A stretch of 64,000 bases of DNA from Sphingomonas sp. Y38-1Y. GTDB taxonomy: Bacteria; Pseudomonadota; Alphaproteobacteria; Sphingomonadales; Sphingomonadaceae. This document shows, one piece after another, positions 15,808 to 24,705 of this stretch; position 1 is the first letter of the stretch; each line of letters opens with the position of its first letter. Below the pieces are notes generated by a model. It searched no databases and had not been told where the DNA came from. It was given only the letters and a program-made list of their open reading frames with translations. The position numbers were made by a program, and so were the translations under genes. The stretch spans positions 1,922,001 through 1,986,000 of the forward strand of contig NZ_CP135916.1 of assembly GCF_032391395.1 (NCBI RefSeq), given 5' to 3'.

Positions 15808-16976
15808 TCGCGGGCCTCATCTTCGCGACCGAGGCGGCCGAGGACCGTGCCGAGGCGCTGGCGGCGACGCTGCCGTTCGGCGGCATGACGCTGATCGAGT
15901 ATCAGGCGCGGCTGCTGATCGGCTGCGGTGCGGGTCAGCTGATGATCGCGGTCGCCCGCGTGACGCCGGCGTTGCTGGCGGCGGTCAATCGCATCGCTCG
16001 TCGCGGCGTCACGATCGATGTCGTCCGCTCGGCCGAGGAAGCCGCAGCCAAGGCGCATCCGCTCGCCAGCATCGTCGTCGTCGCCGATTCGCTCGTCACC
16101 ACCGATCAGGCGATGCGCGCCATCGCCTTTGCCCAGCCCGACACGCTGATGGTGACGAGTGAGGCGACGACCGCCGCGGTCGAGCGTGTCGATGCCGACC
16201 ATGTCTGGGCCGGCCTTGCCGCGTTGTCCGCCGCCCGGCTCAAGGAAATCGCCGGCATGCCGCGCGAATATGACTTTCAGTCGACGCTGCTGCGGGTCGT
16301 CGTCGCGGGCGGCGCGGCGCACCTTCAGCTACCCGCCGCCGCCAAGCGCGCCGGGCACGGCGTCGAGCGGCAGTCGGGCGCGCTTGCCAGCCGCGGCAAT
16401 GCGGTGCTCGCGGCGCTGGCCAACGGGCGGACGGGGTGGCCCGATCGATTCGTGTTCACGCCGATCTCGCGCTTCGCCTTGCCGCGGCTGGCGGCCAAGG
16501 GCGTGCCGCATTGGGCCGCACCTGCCGCGGCCGGCGTGCTGACGCTGGGCGGGCTGGTCGCGACCTGGTGGGGCAGCACAGGTGTGGGCGTCCTCCTTGC
16601 GGTGCTCGGCATCGCTTCGCTGTCGACGGGGTCGCTGCTGAGCTGGCTGCGCGGAGACGACCGGCGAGCGATCGCACAGGAGGCGGCGATCGCCGCCATT
16701 GCTGCGCTCGCGGTACTGATGACGGGCGTGGCCGCGAGCGTCGGGGATGTCAGCGCGACGCCGCTGCTGCTCGCGATCATCGGCATCGCCGCGGCGGCGA
16801 TGGTCGAGCGGAGCCGCGCGCGGGCCGGCTGGTGGTGGGGCAGCCCGGCGGGTTATCCGCTGATCCTGGCGCCGTTCGCACTGGCGGGCTTTGCCTGGGC
16901 GGGGCTGGGGGTCGTCGCCGCTTACGCGATGGCAAGCTTGGCCGCGGCCGTAGAAAGCCTGCGCGGCAAGGCTTAG
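15804..16976 (+). CDS. Membrane protein with a nucleotidyltransferase-like N-terminus
   Basis: A 390-residue protein overlapping anmK by 4 bases. Residues 1-210 are soluble and read like a shortened sugar-nucleotidyltransferase fold: an IFATE start, a PFGGMTLIEYQARLL segment in the place of a PVGGxPLIE loop, then LMIAVARVTP. From about 220 the sequence WPDRFVFTPISRFALPRL leads into roughly five membrane segments. The layout recalls bifunctional cytidylyltransferase/CDP-alcohol phosphatidyltransferase proteins. However, the phosphatidyltransferase motif DGxxAR is not visible (SLLSWLRGDDRR stands in that place). The function is therefore unknown, and a degenerate or repurposed lipid enzyme is the best guess. 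Confidence 0.72.
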   Translation: MIAGLIFATEAAEDRAEALAATLPFGGMTLIEYQARLLIGCGAGQLMIAVARVTPALLAAVNRIARRGVTIDVVRSAEEAAAKAHPLASIVVVADSLVTTDQAMRAIAFAQPDTLMVTSEATTAAVERVDADHVWAGLAALSAARLKEIAGMPREYDFQSTLLRVVVAGGAAHLQLPAAAKRAGHGVERQSGALASRGNAVLAALANGRTGWPDRFVFTPISRFALPRLAAKGVPHWAAPAAAGVLTLGGLVATWWGSTGVGVLLAVLGIASLSTGSLLSWLRGDDRRAIAQEAAIAAIAALAVLMTGVAASVGDVSATPLLLAIIGIAAAAMVERSRARAGWWWGSPAGYPLILAPFALAGFAWAGLGVVAAYAMASLAAAVESLRGKA

Positions 16977-17006
16977 CGGCTCTTTAACGACAGTCGGGAT
17001 AGGCCC

Positions 17007-18089
17007 ATGCCGATGTCGCTCGATCCGGCCGACCTGCGCGATGGCGAATCCGTCGACGCCGCTACCCTGCTGGCCCGCGCCGGCGGGGCGGAGGCGCGTC
17101 TGCGCCGCTCGCGCGTCCATGCAGTCCGTGACCTCCTGCTGCCCGATGCCGCGCGGCTGGACGACCGACGGCGCGCGTCGCTTCGCACGCTGATTCGCGC
17201 GATCGTCGGCACGATCGGCGCCGATATCCATGACCATGCCGCGCGCCGGCTGACCGATCGCGGCGAAAGCGCGGGCGCACGGGCGCTGGCGCGGGTCGAG
17301 GCGCGGCACATCCTGCCGCCGGTCGAGCGGCGGCTGGGCGAGGAGATGACCGTCGCGACCGACCTGATCGAGCGGGTGACGCTCGACCTGATCGGTGAAG
17401 GATTGCCGAGCGGCCTGGTCGAGGCGTCGGCCTCACCGTTTCAGGGCACTCGTACGCTTGAGCAGCGGGCCGCGGCGCTACGTCAGGCGGAGAGTCGTCG
17501 CCTCAGCCCGCCCGATCAACCGCCCTATGCCACCGACCTGCCCGCCGAGAGCCAGGCGCACTTCACCTGGTGGATCGCCGCCGCGATCGCACAGGCGGCG
17601 CGCCCGCCGCTGATCGACGCACAGGCCGCGGTCGAGCGCGCATTGGCAGAGGGCGCAGAACACTCGCTGGCGCAGGCGGACGAGGGCGAGCGCCTGGAAG
17701 CCGCGGCGATCCGCCTGGCTGCCGTCGCCGACCTTCGTGGATCGGCCCTGGCCGGCGCGATCGATCATTGCCTGGCCGAGCGGCGCATCGTCCTGCTTGC
17801 GGCCTTGCTGGCGCATGCCGGTGGCACCACGTTCGAGGTTGTGCGAGCGCTGATCGCGGAGCCCGCCGACCCGCGGCTGTGGCTGCTGCTGCGCGCGATC
17901 GAACTGCCGCGTGAACAGGTGGCGCGGCTGGGCTATGCGCTGAGCGAGGCCGACCATCGCCGCGACGTCGAGCGCTTTGCCGATCATCTGGACACCTTAA
18001 TGGCTTTGTCCCAGGCCGATGCCGTCGCCGCGGTCGCGCCGCTCCGGCTGCCCGCGGCGTTCCGCGCGGCGATGGGGGACGATCGATGA
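17007..18089 (+). CDS. DUF2336-like alpha-helical protein
   Basis: A 360-residue, Ala/Arg/Leu-rich helical protein without signal peptide or membrane segments. Helical repeats such as AIDHCLAERRIVLLAALLAH and the LWLLLRAIELPREQVARL stretch recall DUF2336 proteins, which alphaproteobacteria often encode beside signalling proteins. It overlaps the kinase-like gene by 4 bases (ATGA), which argues for a shared pathway. A second ATG two codons in (17013) is an alternative start. The family match is by eye; no catalytic residues can be pointed to. Confidence 0.68.
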   Translation: MPMSLDPADLRDGESVDAATLLARAGGAEARLRRSRVHAVRDLLLPDAARLDDRRRASLRTLIRAIVGTIGADIHDHAARRLTDRGESAGARALARVEARHILPPVERRLGEEMTVATDLIERVTLDLIGEGLPSGLVEASASPFQGTRTLEQRAAALRQAESRRLSPPDQPPYATDLPAESQAHFTWWIAAAIAQAARPPLIDAQAAVERALAEGAEHSLAQADEGERLEAAAIRLAAVADLRGSALAGAIDHCLAERRIVLLAALLAHAGGTTFEVVRALIAEPADPRLWLLLRAIELPREQVARLGYALSEADHRRDVERFADHLDTLMALSQADAVAAVAPLRLPAAFRAAMGDDR

Positions 18090-19429
18090 ACCCGCCGGAT
18101 ACCGCCACCGCGCGGATCGATGCCGAGGGCGTGCTGGTCGCGGCCGACGGGCGGCTGGCGATCATCAATGCCGCGGCGGGGGGCGGCGACGGGCAACCAC
18201 TCGCGCTGCCGCCGATCGCGTCGCTGGCGCGGCTCTCACGGCGGCTGGGTATCGTCATTGCGCGGCCTGTCACGATCGCCGATGGCGACGAGGATGTCGG
18301 GCTCTGGGTGCGCGCCGTGCCCGCCGATGGCGGCACGCGGATCGAGGTGAGCGGCTGGCGCCCCCGCGACGCGGCACCCCCTCCGATCGAGGGCGAAGCC
18401 GACCCCTTTGATGCCGCCGAAGCGCAGTTCGTCTGGGAGAGCGATGCGGCGATGCTGCTGACCGCGGCATCGGGCGACCTCGCCCCCGCATTGATCGGTC
18501 AGCCGCTGACGCGCGTGTTCGACCTTTCGGCGGACGAGGCGCTGGTGCCGCTGCTCGCCGCGGCCGCAAATCGAACCAGTTTCGCCGATCAGCCCGCCCG
18601 GCTGGCGAGCGACGCCCGCGCGGTTCGGCTGAGCGCGCGTGCGCGGCTGGACGCCGGCGGCGGGTTCGCGGGGTTCGCCGGCACCGGCCGGTTTGCTGAG
18701 GACGTTTCGCCTGAGCCCTCCGCGCAACCGGCGGCATTCGGCGACCAGTTCGCCGAGCGGCTCGACCGCGCGCTCCGTACCCCGCTCCAGCGCATTGTCG
18801 CGCATGCCGATTCGATCGGTGCACAGGCGGACGGCCCGGTGCGCGCCGAATATGTCGATTACGCGCAGGATATCGCCAGCGCCGCGCGCCACCTGATGGG
18901 TCTGGTCGACGACCTCGTCGACTTGTCGGCGATCGAGCGCGCTGACTTCCATGTCGAGGTCGAGCCGATTGACCTGGCCGACGTTACGCGCCGCGCAGCG
19001 GGGCTGTTGTCGGTGCGCGCCGCCAATGCGGAGGTGCGGATCGACCGCCCGGCATTGGGCGAGACGCTGCCCGCGATCGGTGAATTTCGCCGTGCGCTCC
19101 AGATCCTGGTCAACCTGATCGGCAACGCGGTGCGCTACAGCCCGCGCAGCGGATCGGTGTGGCTGCGGCTGGACCGCGAGGGTGCGACCGTGTCGGTGAC
19201 GGTCGCCGACCAGGGCCGCGGCATCGCGTACGAGGATCAGGCGCGCATTTTCGACAAGTTCGGCCGAGTCGATCCCACCGAGCCGGGCGGCAACGGCCTG
19301 GGTCTCTACATCGCCCGGCGCCTCGCGCGCGCGATGGGCGGCGACGTGAGCGTCGAAAGCGAGCCGGGGCAGGGTGCACGATTCACGCTGACGCTGCCGA
19401 CCGACCCCAACTCCGTTCGTCCTGAGTAG
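18086..19429 (+). CDS. Histidine-kinase-like protein lacking the phospho-accepting His
   Basis: A 447-residue soluble sensor-kinase-like protein with a PAS-like N-terminal half. The dimerisation helix reads RLDRALRTPLQRI near residues 228-240, where an active kinase has SHELRTPL, so the phospho-accepting His is replaced by Arg. The ATP-binding domain is intact: N box NLIGNAVRYSP, G1 box VADQGRGIAYED, F box IFDKFGRV and G2 box GGNGLGLYIARRLARAMGG. It is probably a pseudokinase or a partner that controls another kinase. It is translationally coupled to the DUF2336-like gene. The last codons (SVRPE and stop) lie inside a repeat element. Confidence 0.82.
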   Translation: MNPPDTATARIDAEGVLVAADGRLAIINAAAGGGDGQPLALPPIASLARLSRRLGIVIARPVTIADGDEDVGLWVRAVPADGGTRIEVSGWRPRDAAPPPIEGEADPFDAAEAQFVWESDAAMLLTAASGDLAPALIGQPLTRVFDLSADEALVPLLAAAANRTSFADQPARLASDARAVRLSARARLDAGGGFAGFAGTGRFAEDVSPEPSAQPAAFGDQFAERLDRALRTPLQRIVAHADSIGAQADGPVRAEYVDYAQDIASAARHLMGLVDDLVDLSAIERADFHVEVEPIDLADVTRRAAGLLSVRAANAEVRIDRPALGETLPAIGEFRRALQILVNLIGNAVRYSPRSGSVWLRLDREGATVSVTVADQGRGIAYEDQARIFDKFGRVDPTEPGGNGLGLYIARRLARAMGGDVSVESEPGQGARFTLTLPTDPNSVRPE

Positions 19430-19523
19430 CCGCCGAGCGCAGTCGAGGTGGCATATCGAGGGACCGCCACGGATGCTTCGATATGCGACTTCGACAAGCT
19501 CAGCCGCTACTCAGCACGAACGG
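19413..19523. repeat. Sphingomonad-type inverted repeat overlapping the kinase-like gene end
   Basis: CCGTTCGTCCTGAGTAGC at the left is mirrored by GCTACTCAGCACGAACGG at the right. Inner arms carry GGCATATCGAG against CTTCGATATGC, and CTTCGACAAGCTCAGCCGC is the family core. It supplies the last codons and the TAG of the plus-strand gene and lies 15 bases from the end of the convergent small membrane gene. Confidence 0.75.
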
Positions 19524-19538
19524 CTTGGAGGAGCATTC

Positions 19539-19739
19539 TCAGCGTAGCCGCCGCCCCAGCAGGATCAGAAACAACCCGACCACCGACACCGCGGACCCGA
19601 CCGTCACCCAGACCGAATCGCCGATCATGAAGCTGGACGAGGGCCAACGGATGATGCCGATGCCCTGGAGCATCCAGAAGATGCCGAGCAATGCGACGGC
19701 CAGGCCGAGTGCCGAAAGGATCGAGCGCAGCCGCCGCAT
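19539..19739 (-). CDS. Small two-helix membrane protein
   Basis: A 66-residue protein from ATG 19739 (MRRLRSILSALGLA). It has two clear membrane segments (about 7-25 and 42-60) separated by a short loop containing WPSSSFMIGD, and ends with basic residues LLGRRLR. It starts 10 bases after the gltA stop on the same strand, so it is probably the last gene of a gltX-gltA unit. No family function is known to me; the layout is typical of small inner-membrane proteins in sphingomonads. The frame extends upstream into gltA, but that part has no support. Confidence 0.72.
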   Translation of the reverse strand: MRRLRSILSALGLAVALLGIFWMLQGIGIIRWPSSSFMIGDSVWVTVGSAVSVVGLFLILLGRRLR

Positions 19740-19749
19740 CGCCTGGGCC

Positions 19750-21033
19750 TCAGCGCTGGTCGACGGGGACGTAGTCGCGCTGCGTCGGCCCGGTATAGAG
19801 CTGGCGCGGACGACCAATCTTCTGCTCTGGATCCGAGATCATCTCGTTCCACTGCGCGACCCAGCCGACCGTGCGGGCAAGCGCGAATAGCGCGGTGAAC
19901 ATCGTCGTCGGGAAGCCGATCGCCGACAGGATCACGCCCGAATAGAAGTCGACGTTCGGGAACAGCTTCTTCTCGACGAAATAATCGTCCTTGAGCGCGA
20001 TTTCCTCGAGCCGAAGCGCGGTCTCGAACACCGGGTCGCTGACCTTGAGCGACTCGAACACCTCGCGGACGGTCTGCTGCATCACCGTCGCGCGCGGGTC
20101 GTAGTTCTTGTACACGCGGTGACCGAAGCCCATCAGGCGGAACGGGTCGTTCTTGTCCTTCGCGCGGGCGATATATTCCGGGATCTTCTCGGGCGTGCCG
20201 ATCTCGCGCAGCATGTTGAGCGCGGCTTCGTTGGCGCCGCCATGCGCCGGACCCCACAGGCAGGCGATGCCCGCCGCGATGCACGCGAACGGATTGGCAC
20301 CCGACGACCCGGCCAGACGGACGGTCGAGGTCGACGCGTTCTGCTCATGATCGGCGTGCAGGATGAAGATGCGATCCAGCGCCTTCTCGACGACCGGATT
20401 GACCTCATAGGGCTCGGCCGGAACGCCGAAGGTCATGCGCAGGAAGTTGCCCGTGTAGGACAGCGAGTTGTCGGGATAGAGGAAGGGCTGTCCGATCGAA
20501 TATTTGTGCGCCATCGCCGCGATCGTCGGCATCTTGGCGATCAGCCGGTGGCTTGCGATCATCCGCTGGTGCGGATCGGCGATGTCGGTCGAATCGTGAT
20601 AAAAGGCCGACAGCGCGCCGACCACGCCGCACATCACCGCCATCGGGTGCGCGTCGCGGCGGAACCCGCGATAGAATTGCGCCAGCTGCTCGTGCAGCAT
20701 CGTGTGCCGGCTGATCGTGTAGGTGAACTTGTCGAGTTCGTCCTTCGACGGCAGCTCGTGGTTGAGCAGGAGGTAGGCGACCTCCATGAAGCTCGACTGC
20801 TCGGCAAGCTGACCGATCGGATAGCCGCGATGGAGCAGCACGCCCTCGTCACCGTCGATGTAGGTCAGGCCCGAATCGCAGCTGGCGGTCGAGGTAAAGC
20901 CTGGGTCGTAGGTGAACATGCCCGACTGGGCGTAGTATTTGCGGATGTCCACGACGTCCGGCCCGACGCTGCCCTGCCTGACGAAATAGTCCTTGTCCCC
21001 GATCTTGATCGTCTGGCCGGTGGTGTCGCTCAT
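19750..21033 (-). CDS. gltA: Citrate synthase (type II)
   Basis: A 427-residue enzyme condensing oxaloacetate with acetyl-CoA, the entry step of the TCA cycle. Catalytic segments are the His-containing [15 protein letters not shown] (about 265-279), [12 protein letters not shown], and [13 protein letters not shown] with the second His. The Asp lies in the C-terminal NVDFYSGVI. The N-terminal beta domain ([13 protein letters not shown]) marks the NADH-regulated, hexameric Gram-negative type. The start [15 protein letters not shown] lies 13 bases after the gltX stop, so it is probably co-transcribed with gltX. Confidence 0.97.
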   Translation of the reverse strand: MSDTTGQTIKIGDKDYFVRQGSVGPDVVDIRKYYAQSGMFTYDPGFTSTASCDSGLTYIDGDEGVLLHRGYPIGQLAEQSSFMEVAYLLLNHELPSKDELDKFTYTISRHTMLHEQLAQFYRGFRRDAHPMAVMCGVVGALSAFYHDSTDIADPHQRMIASHRLIAKMPTIAAMAHKYSIGQPFLYPDNSLSYTGNFLRMTFGVPAEPYEVNPVVEKALDRIFILHADHEQNASTSTVRLAGSSGANPFACIAAGIACLWGPAHGGANEAALNMLREIGTPEKIPEYIARAKDKNDPFRLMGFGHRVYKNYDPRATVMQQTVREVFESLKVSDPVFETALRLEEIALKDDYFVEKKLFPNVDFYSGVILSAIGFPTTMFTALFALARTVGWVAQWNEMISDPEQKIGRPRQLYTGPTQRDYVPVDQR

Positions 21034-21046
21034 ACGCGTGTCCTTC

Positions 21047-22516
21047 CTATCGGTCGGCCGTAACGGCCATCTGGTCGGCGATGCGTGCCAGGCTCTCGGC
21101 GCGGCCGAGCAGGACCAGCACATCGAAGATGCCGGGGGACGTCCGGCGCCCGGTCAAGGCGGCGCGCAGCGGCTGTGCCGCCGCGCCCAGCTTGATCCCG
21201 CGCGCGTCCGCTACCCCGCGTACCGCCGCTTCGAGCGCCTCCGTATCCCAGTGCGGCAGTGCGTCAAGAGCAGTGTGCAACGCAGCAAGAACCTCGCGGT
21301 TCACGCCTTCGAGCAGCGGGACGGCATCCTCGTCCACCGAAAGCGGCCGAACCGCAAACAGGAATCCGGCGCCGCCGGCCAGTTCGTTGAGGTTGGCGGC
21401 GCGCAGCTTCAATACCGGCATCGCGGTTTCGATAGCCGCCCGCTCCTCGGCACCGACGCCCAGCCGCTCGGCCACGAGCTCCGCCAATCGGGCATTGTCC
21501 GCAGCGCGGATATAGAGCCCATTGAGGTTCTCGAGCTTCTTCTGGTCGAAACGCGACGGTGACTTGCCGACGCCGGCCAGGTCGAACCACTCGATCGCCT
21601 GCTCGCGCGAGATGATCTCGTCGTCCCCATGCCCCCAGCCGAGGCGCAGGAGATAGTTGTTCAGCGCCTCCGGCAGGATGCCGAGTTCGTCGCGATACGC
21701 CTCGACACCCAGCGCGCCGTGCCGCTTCGACAGCTTCGCGCCGTCCGATCCGTGGATCAGCGGAATGTGCGCATAGATCGGGTCGGGCCAGCCGCCCTCG
21801 ACCGCGTCCATCGCGCGGATCAGCGCGAGCTGGCGAAAGGCATTGTTGAGATGGTCGTCGCCGCGGATGACGTGGGTGACGCCCATGTCGTGGTCGTCGA
21901 CGACCACCGCGAGCATGTAGGTCGGTGTGCCATCGGACCGGAGCAGCACGAAATCGTCGAGCTCGGCATTGGCGACCGTCACCGCGCCCTGCACGCGATC
22001 CTCGATCGTGACGCTGCCCTCGGTCGGCGCCTTGAGCCGGACCACATAGGGCGCGCCCTCGGGTGCTTCCTGCGGCGAACGATCGCGCCAGCGGCCATCG
22101 TATCGCATCGGCTTGCCGGCGGCGCGCTGGCTTTCGCGCAGGGCGGTCAGCTCTTCCGGCGTCGCATAGCATTTATACGCGTGCCCCGCTTCGAGGAGGC
22201 GATGCGCCACCTCGGCATGGCGGTCGGCGCGGGCGAACTGGAACACGGCCTTGCCGTCCCAGTCGAGGCCTAGCCAGCGCATCCCGTCGAGGATCGCGTC
22301 GATCGCCGGCTGCGTCGAACGCGCCCGATCGGTATCCTCGATGCGAAGCAGGAACTTGCCGCCATGGTGGCGCGCATACAGCCAGTTGAACAGCGCGGTG
22401 CGCGCGCCGCCGATGTGGAGGAACCCGGTGGGCGACGGCGCAAAACGGGTCACGACGGCGGCGTTCGGATCGGCGGGGTGATGATCGGTTGCGCCCAAGC
22501 GCGCTTGCTCCCACAA
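21047..22516 (-). CDS. gltX: Glutamyl-tRNA synthetase
   Basis: A 489-residue class I synthetase charging tRNA-Glu (and possibly tRNA-Gln). The HIGH motif is in [20 protein letters not shown] (24-43) and the KMSKS-like loop reads [12 protein letters not shown] (near 255). The anticodon-binding helical C-terminus ends in [31 protein letters not shown]. The track-length start at 22516 leaves almost no gap to comEC. An internal GTG at 22453 ([10 protein letters not shown]) would be closer to relatives that open [10 protein letters not shown] and would leave room for promoters. The gene order gltX-gltA on one strand suggests co-transcription. Confidence 0.95.
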   Translation of the reverse strand: MWEQARLGATDHHPADPNAAVVTRFAPSPTGFLHIGGARTALFNWLYARHHGGKFLLRIEDTDRARSTQPAIDAILDGMRWLGLDWDGKAVFQFARADRHAEVAHRLLEAGHAYKCYATPEELTALRESQRAAGKPMRYDGRWRDRSPQEAPEGAPYVVRLKAPTEGSVTIEDRVQGAVTVANAELDDFVLLRSDGTPTYMLAVVVDDHDMGVTHVIRGDDHLNNAFRQLALIRAMDAVEGGWPDPIYAHIPLIHGSDGAKLSKRHGALGVEAYRDELGILPEALNNYLLRLGWGHGDDEIISREQAIEWFDLAGVGKSPSRFDQKKLENLNGLYIRAADNARLAELVAERLGVGAEERAAIETAMPVLKLRAANLNELAGGAGFLFAVRPLSVDEDAVPLLEGVNREVLAALHTALDALPHWDTEALEAAVRGVADARGIKLGAAAQPLRAALTGRRTSPGIFDVLVLLGRAESLARIADQMAVTADR

Positions 22517-22569
22517 GATGAAAGGTGATGGCTTTCTGGCCCGGCCGCGCCCCTAGCACGCACCCCGGC

Positions 22570-24705
22570 ATGCTTCAAATCGGGGCATGGCGGCCGCGCT
22601 TCAACCCGCGGAAATCGATCGAGGCCTGGCTGGAGGCCGAGCGCGACCAATTGCCCTTGTGGCTGCCGGTGGCGCTGGGCGGCGGAATGGCGGCGTGGCT
22701 CATACTGCCCGCACGCGGGCAATGGATCGCGTTCATACTGGGGATGACGGCGATCGCCGCGGCGGCGCTGGCGAGCGGGCGCGGCGGCCGGCTGGCGCGG
22801 GTGATCGCGATCGGCGGGCTGGCGATGGCGATCGGATGCACGCTGATCTGGTGGCGGGCCGAGCGCGTCGCTGCACCGATTCTGTCCAGGCCTACGATCG
22901 TCGAGATGACGGCGCGGATCGAGGCGACCGACCGGCAACCTGCGCGTGGGATCGTGCGGCTGACGCTGGCGCCGGGACGAGACGATCTGCCGCCACGGGT
23001 TCGGGTCAATGTCGACGAAAAGGTTCTGCCCGCAGGTGCGGTGCCGGGCGCATCGGTGCGGCTGCGTGCCCGGCTGATGCCGCCCGCACCGCCTGCGGTT
23101 CCCGGCGCCTACGACTTCGCGCGCGTTGCGTGGTTTGCGCAGCTCGGCGCCACCGGCCGGGTGCTCGGGCCGGTGACGATCGTCGGCGCGCCGCCGGTCG
23201 CGGCCGAGGCGATGCGCACACGGCTGACGCGGCATATTCAGTCGCGTGTTGCGGGCAGCGCCGGCGGGATCGCCGCCGCGCTCGTCACAGGGGATCGGGG
23301 CGCGATCGCACCCGACGATGACGAGGCGATGCGGCGCTCGGGCCTTGCGCATCTCCTGTCGGTGAGCGGCCTGCACGTGACTGCCGTGGTGGGTGCGACG
23401 ATGCTGGTCGTGCTTCGATTGCTGGCGCTGATCCCGGGCCTCGCGCTGCGCGTCCGTCTTCCCGTCGTTGCCGCGTTGGCGGCAGCAGCGGTGGCGGCCT
23501 TCTACACGTGGCTGACGGGGGCGGAGGTGCCGACGATCCGCTCGCTGATCGCCGCGCTGATCGTGCTGGCGGCGCTGGCGCTCGGGCGGGAGGCGATCAC
23601 GCTTCGGCTCGTCGCGGCGGGCGCGTTGATCGTGCTGGCGCTCTGGCCCGAGGCGGTCGCGTCGGCAAGCTTTCAGCTCAGCTTCGCCGCGGTGACCGCG
23701 ATCGTCGCGCTACATGAGCATCCGGCCGCACGCCGCTGGTTCGGCCCGCGCGAGGAGCGCTGGCCGCTTCGCTTCGTCCGCGGCCTGGGCTCGCTGCTGC
23801 TGACCGGGCTCGTCATCGAACTTGCGCTGATGCCGATCGGCCTGTTCCACTTCCACAAGGCGGGGCTCTATGGCTCGGCCGCCAATCTCGTCGCGATCCC
23901 GCTCACCACCTTTGTCGTGATGCCCGCCGAGGCGCTGGCGCTGGCGCTCGATGCCGTCGGCCTTGGCGCGCCGGTGTGGTGGGTGGTCGATCGGGCGTTG
24001 TCGCTGCTGCTGTGGCTGGCGAACACCGTGGCTGCGGCCCCCGGGTCGGTCGCCGCGCTGCCGACGATGCCGCCGGGGACCTATGCGCTCGTCATCGGCG
24101 GCGGGCTGTGGGTCGCCTTGTGGCGGACGCGGTGGCGCTGGCTGGGCGTGCTGCCGTTCGCGGTGGGCATGACGATGGCGCTCGCGGCGCCCGCGCCCGA
24201 CCTGATCGTCACCGGCGATGGTCGCCACGTCGCGTTCCGGACGAGCGACGGCGCGATGCGGGTGCTGCGAGAGCGTGCCGGCGACTATGTGCGCGGCGTC
24301 CTTGGTGAAGCGGCGGGGATCGACGGCGAACTTGGCGCGATCGATGACGCCAGGGACGCGACCTGCACCGCGGATGCCTGTCATACGGTCATCGAGGCGG
24401 GCGGGCGGCGCTGGCAGGTGGCGGCGACGCGGAGTGGCTATCTGCTGCCGATTCGGGAGATGCTCGAACTTTGCCGGACGAGCGACATCGTCGTCAGCGA
24501 CCGGCGGCTGCCACGCGGATGCGATCCGCGCTGGTTGCGGCTTGACCGGCAGATGCTGGCGAAGACCGGCGGCATGTCGATCGATCTCGATCGAGCGACC
24601 GTGGCGCGCGTGATCAGCGCGGGCGATCACCCATGGCTCAGCCCAGCCGGCGTGGCGCCGCCGCGCTTGCCGCGGGCGCCGCGAAACGGCACGCAGGTCA
24701 AATGA
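22570..24705 (+). CDS. comEC: ComEC/Rec2 family DNA uptake channel protein
   Basis: About 711 residues from ATG 22570. GTG 22525 or ATG 22528 would add 14-15 residues and sit behind AAAGG. The N-terminal DUF4131 region has two or three membrane segments (LPLWLPVALGGGMAAWL) and a soluble OB-like part. The Competence domain follows, with the conserved SGLHVTAVVG near 280, and many membrane segments. The C-terminal region is soluble, without a full HxHxDH metallo-hydrolase motif, as in many alphaproteobacterial ComEC proteins. It would move single-stranded DNA across the inner membrane. No other competence genes are in the window. Its stop overlaps the next start by 4 bases. Confidence 0.9.
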   Translation: MLQIGAWRPRFNPRKSIEAWLEAERDQLPLWLPVALGGGMAAWLILPARGQWIAFILGMTAIAAAALASGRGGRLARVIAIGGLAMAIGCTLIWWRAERVAAPILSRPTIVEMTARIEATDRQPARGIVRLTLAPGRDDLPPRVRVNVDEKVLPAGAVPGASVRLRARLMPPAPPAVPGAYDFARVAWFAQLGATGRVLGPVTIVGAPPVAAEAMRTRLTRHIQSRVAGSAGGIAAALVTGDRGAIAPDDDEAMRRSGLAHLLSVSGLHVTAVVGATMLVVLRLLALIPGLALRVRLPVVAALAAAAVAAFYTWLTGAEVPTIRSLIAALIVLAALALGREAITLRLVAAGALIVLALWPEAVASASFQLSFAAVTAIVALHEHPAARRWFGPREERWPLRFVRGLGSLLLTGLVIELALMPIGLFHFHKAGLYGSAANLVAIPLTTFVVMPAEALALALDAVGLGAPVWWVVDRALSLLLWLANTVAAAPGSVAALPTMPPGTYALVIGGGLWVALWRTRWRWLGVLPFAVGMTMALAAPAPDLIVTGDGRHVAFRTSDGAMRVLRERAGDYVRGVLGEAAGIDGELGAIDDARDATCTADACHTVIEAGGRRWQVAATRSGYLLPIREMLELCRTSDIVVSDRRLPRGCDPRWLRLDRQMLAKTGGMSIDLDRATVARVISAGDHPWLSPAGVAPPRLPRAPRNGTQVK

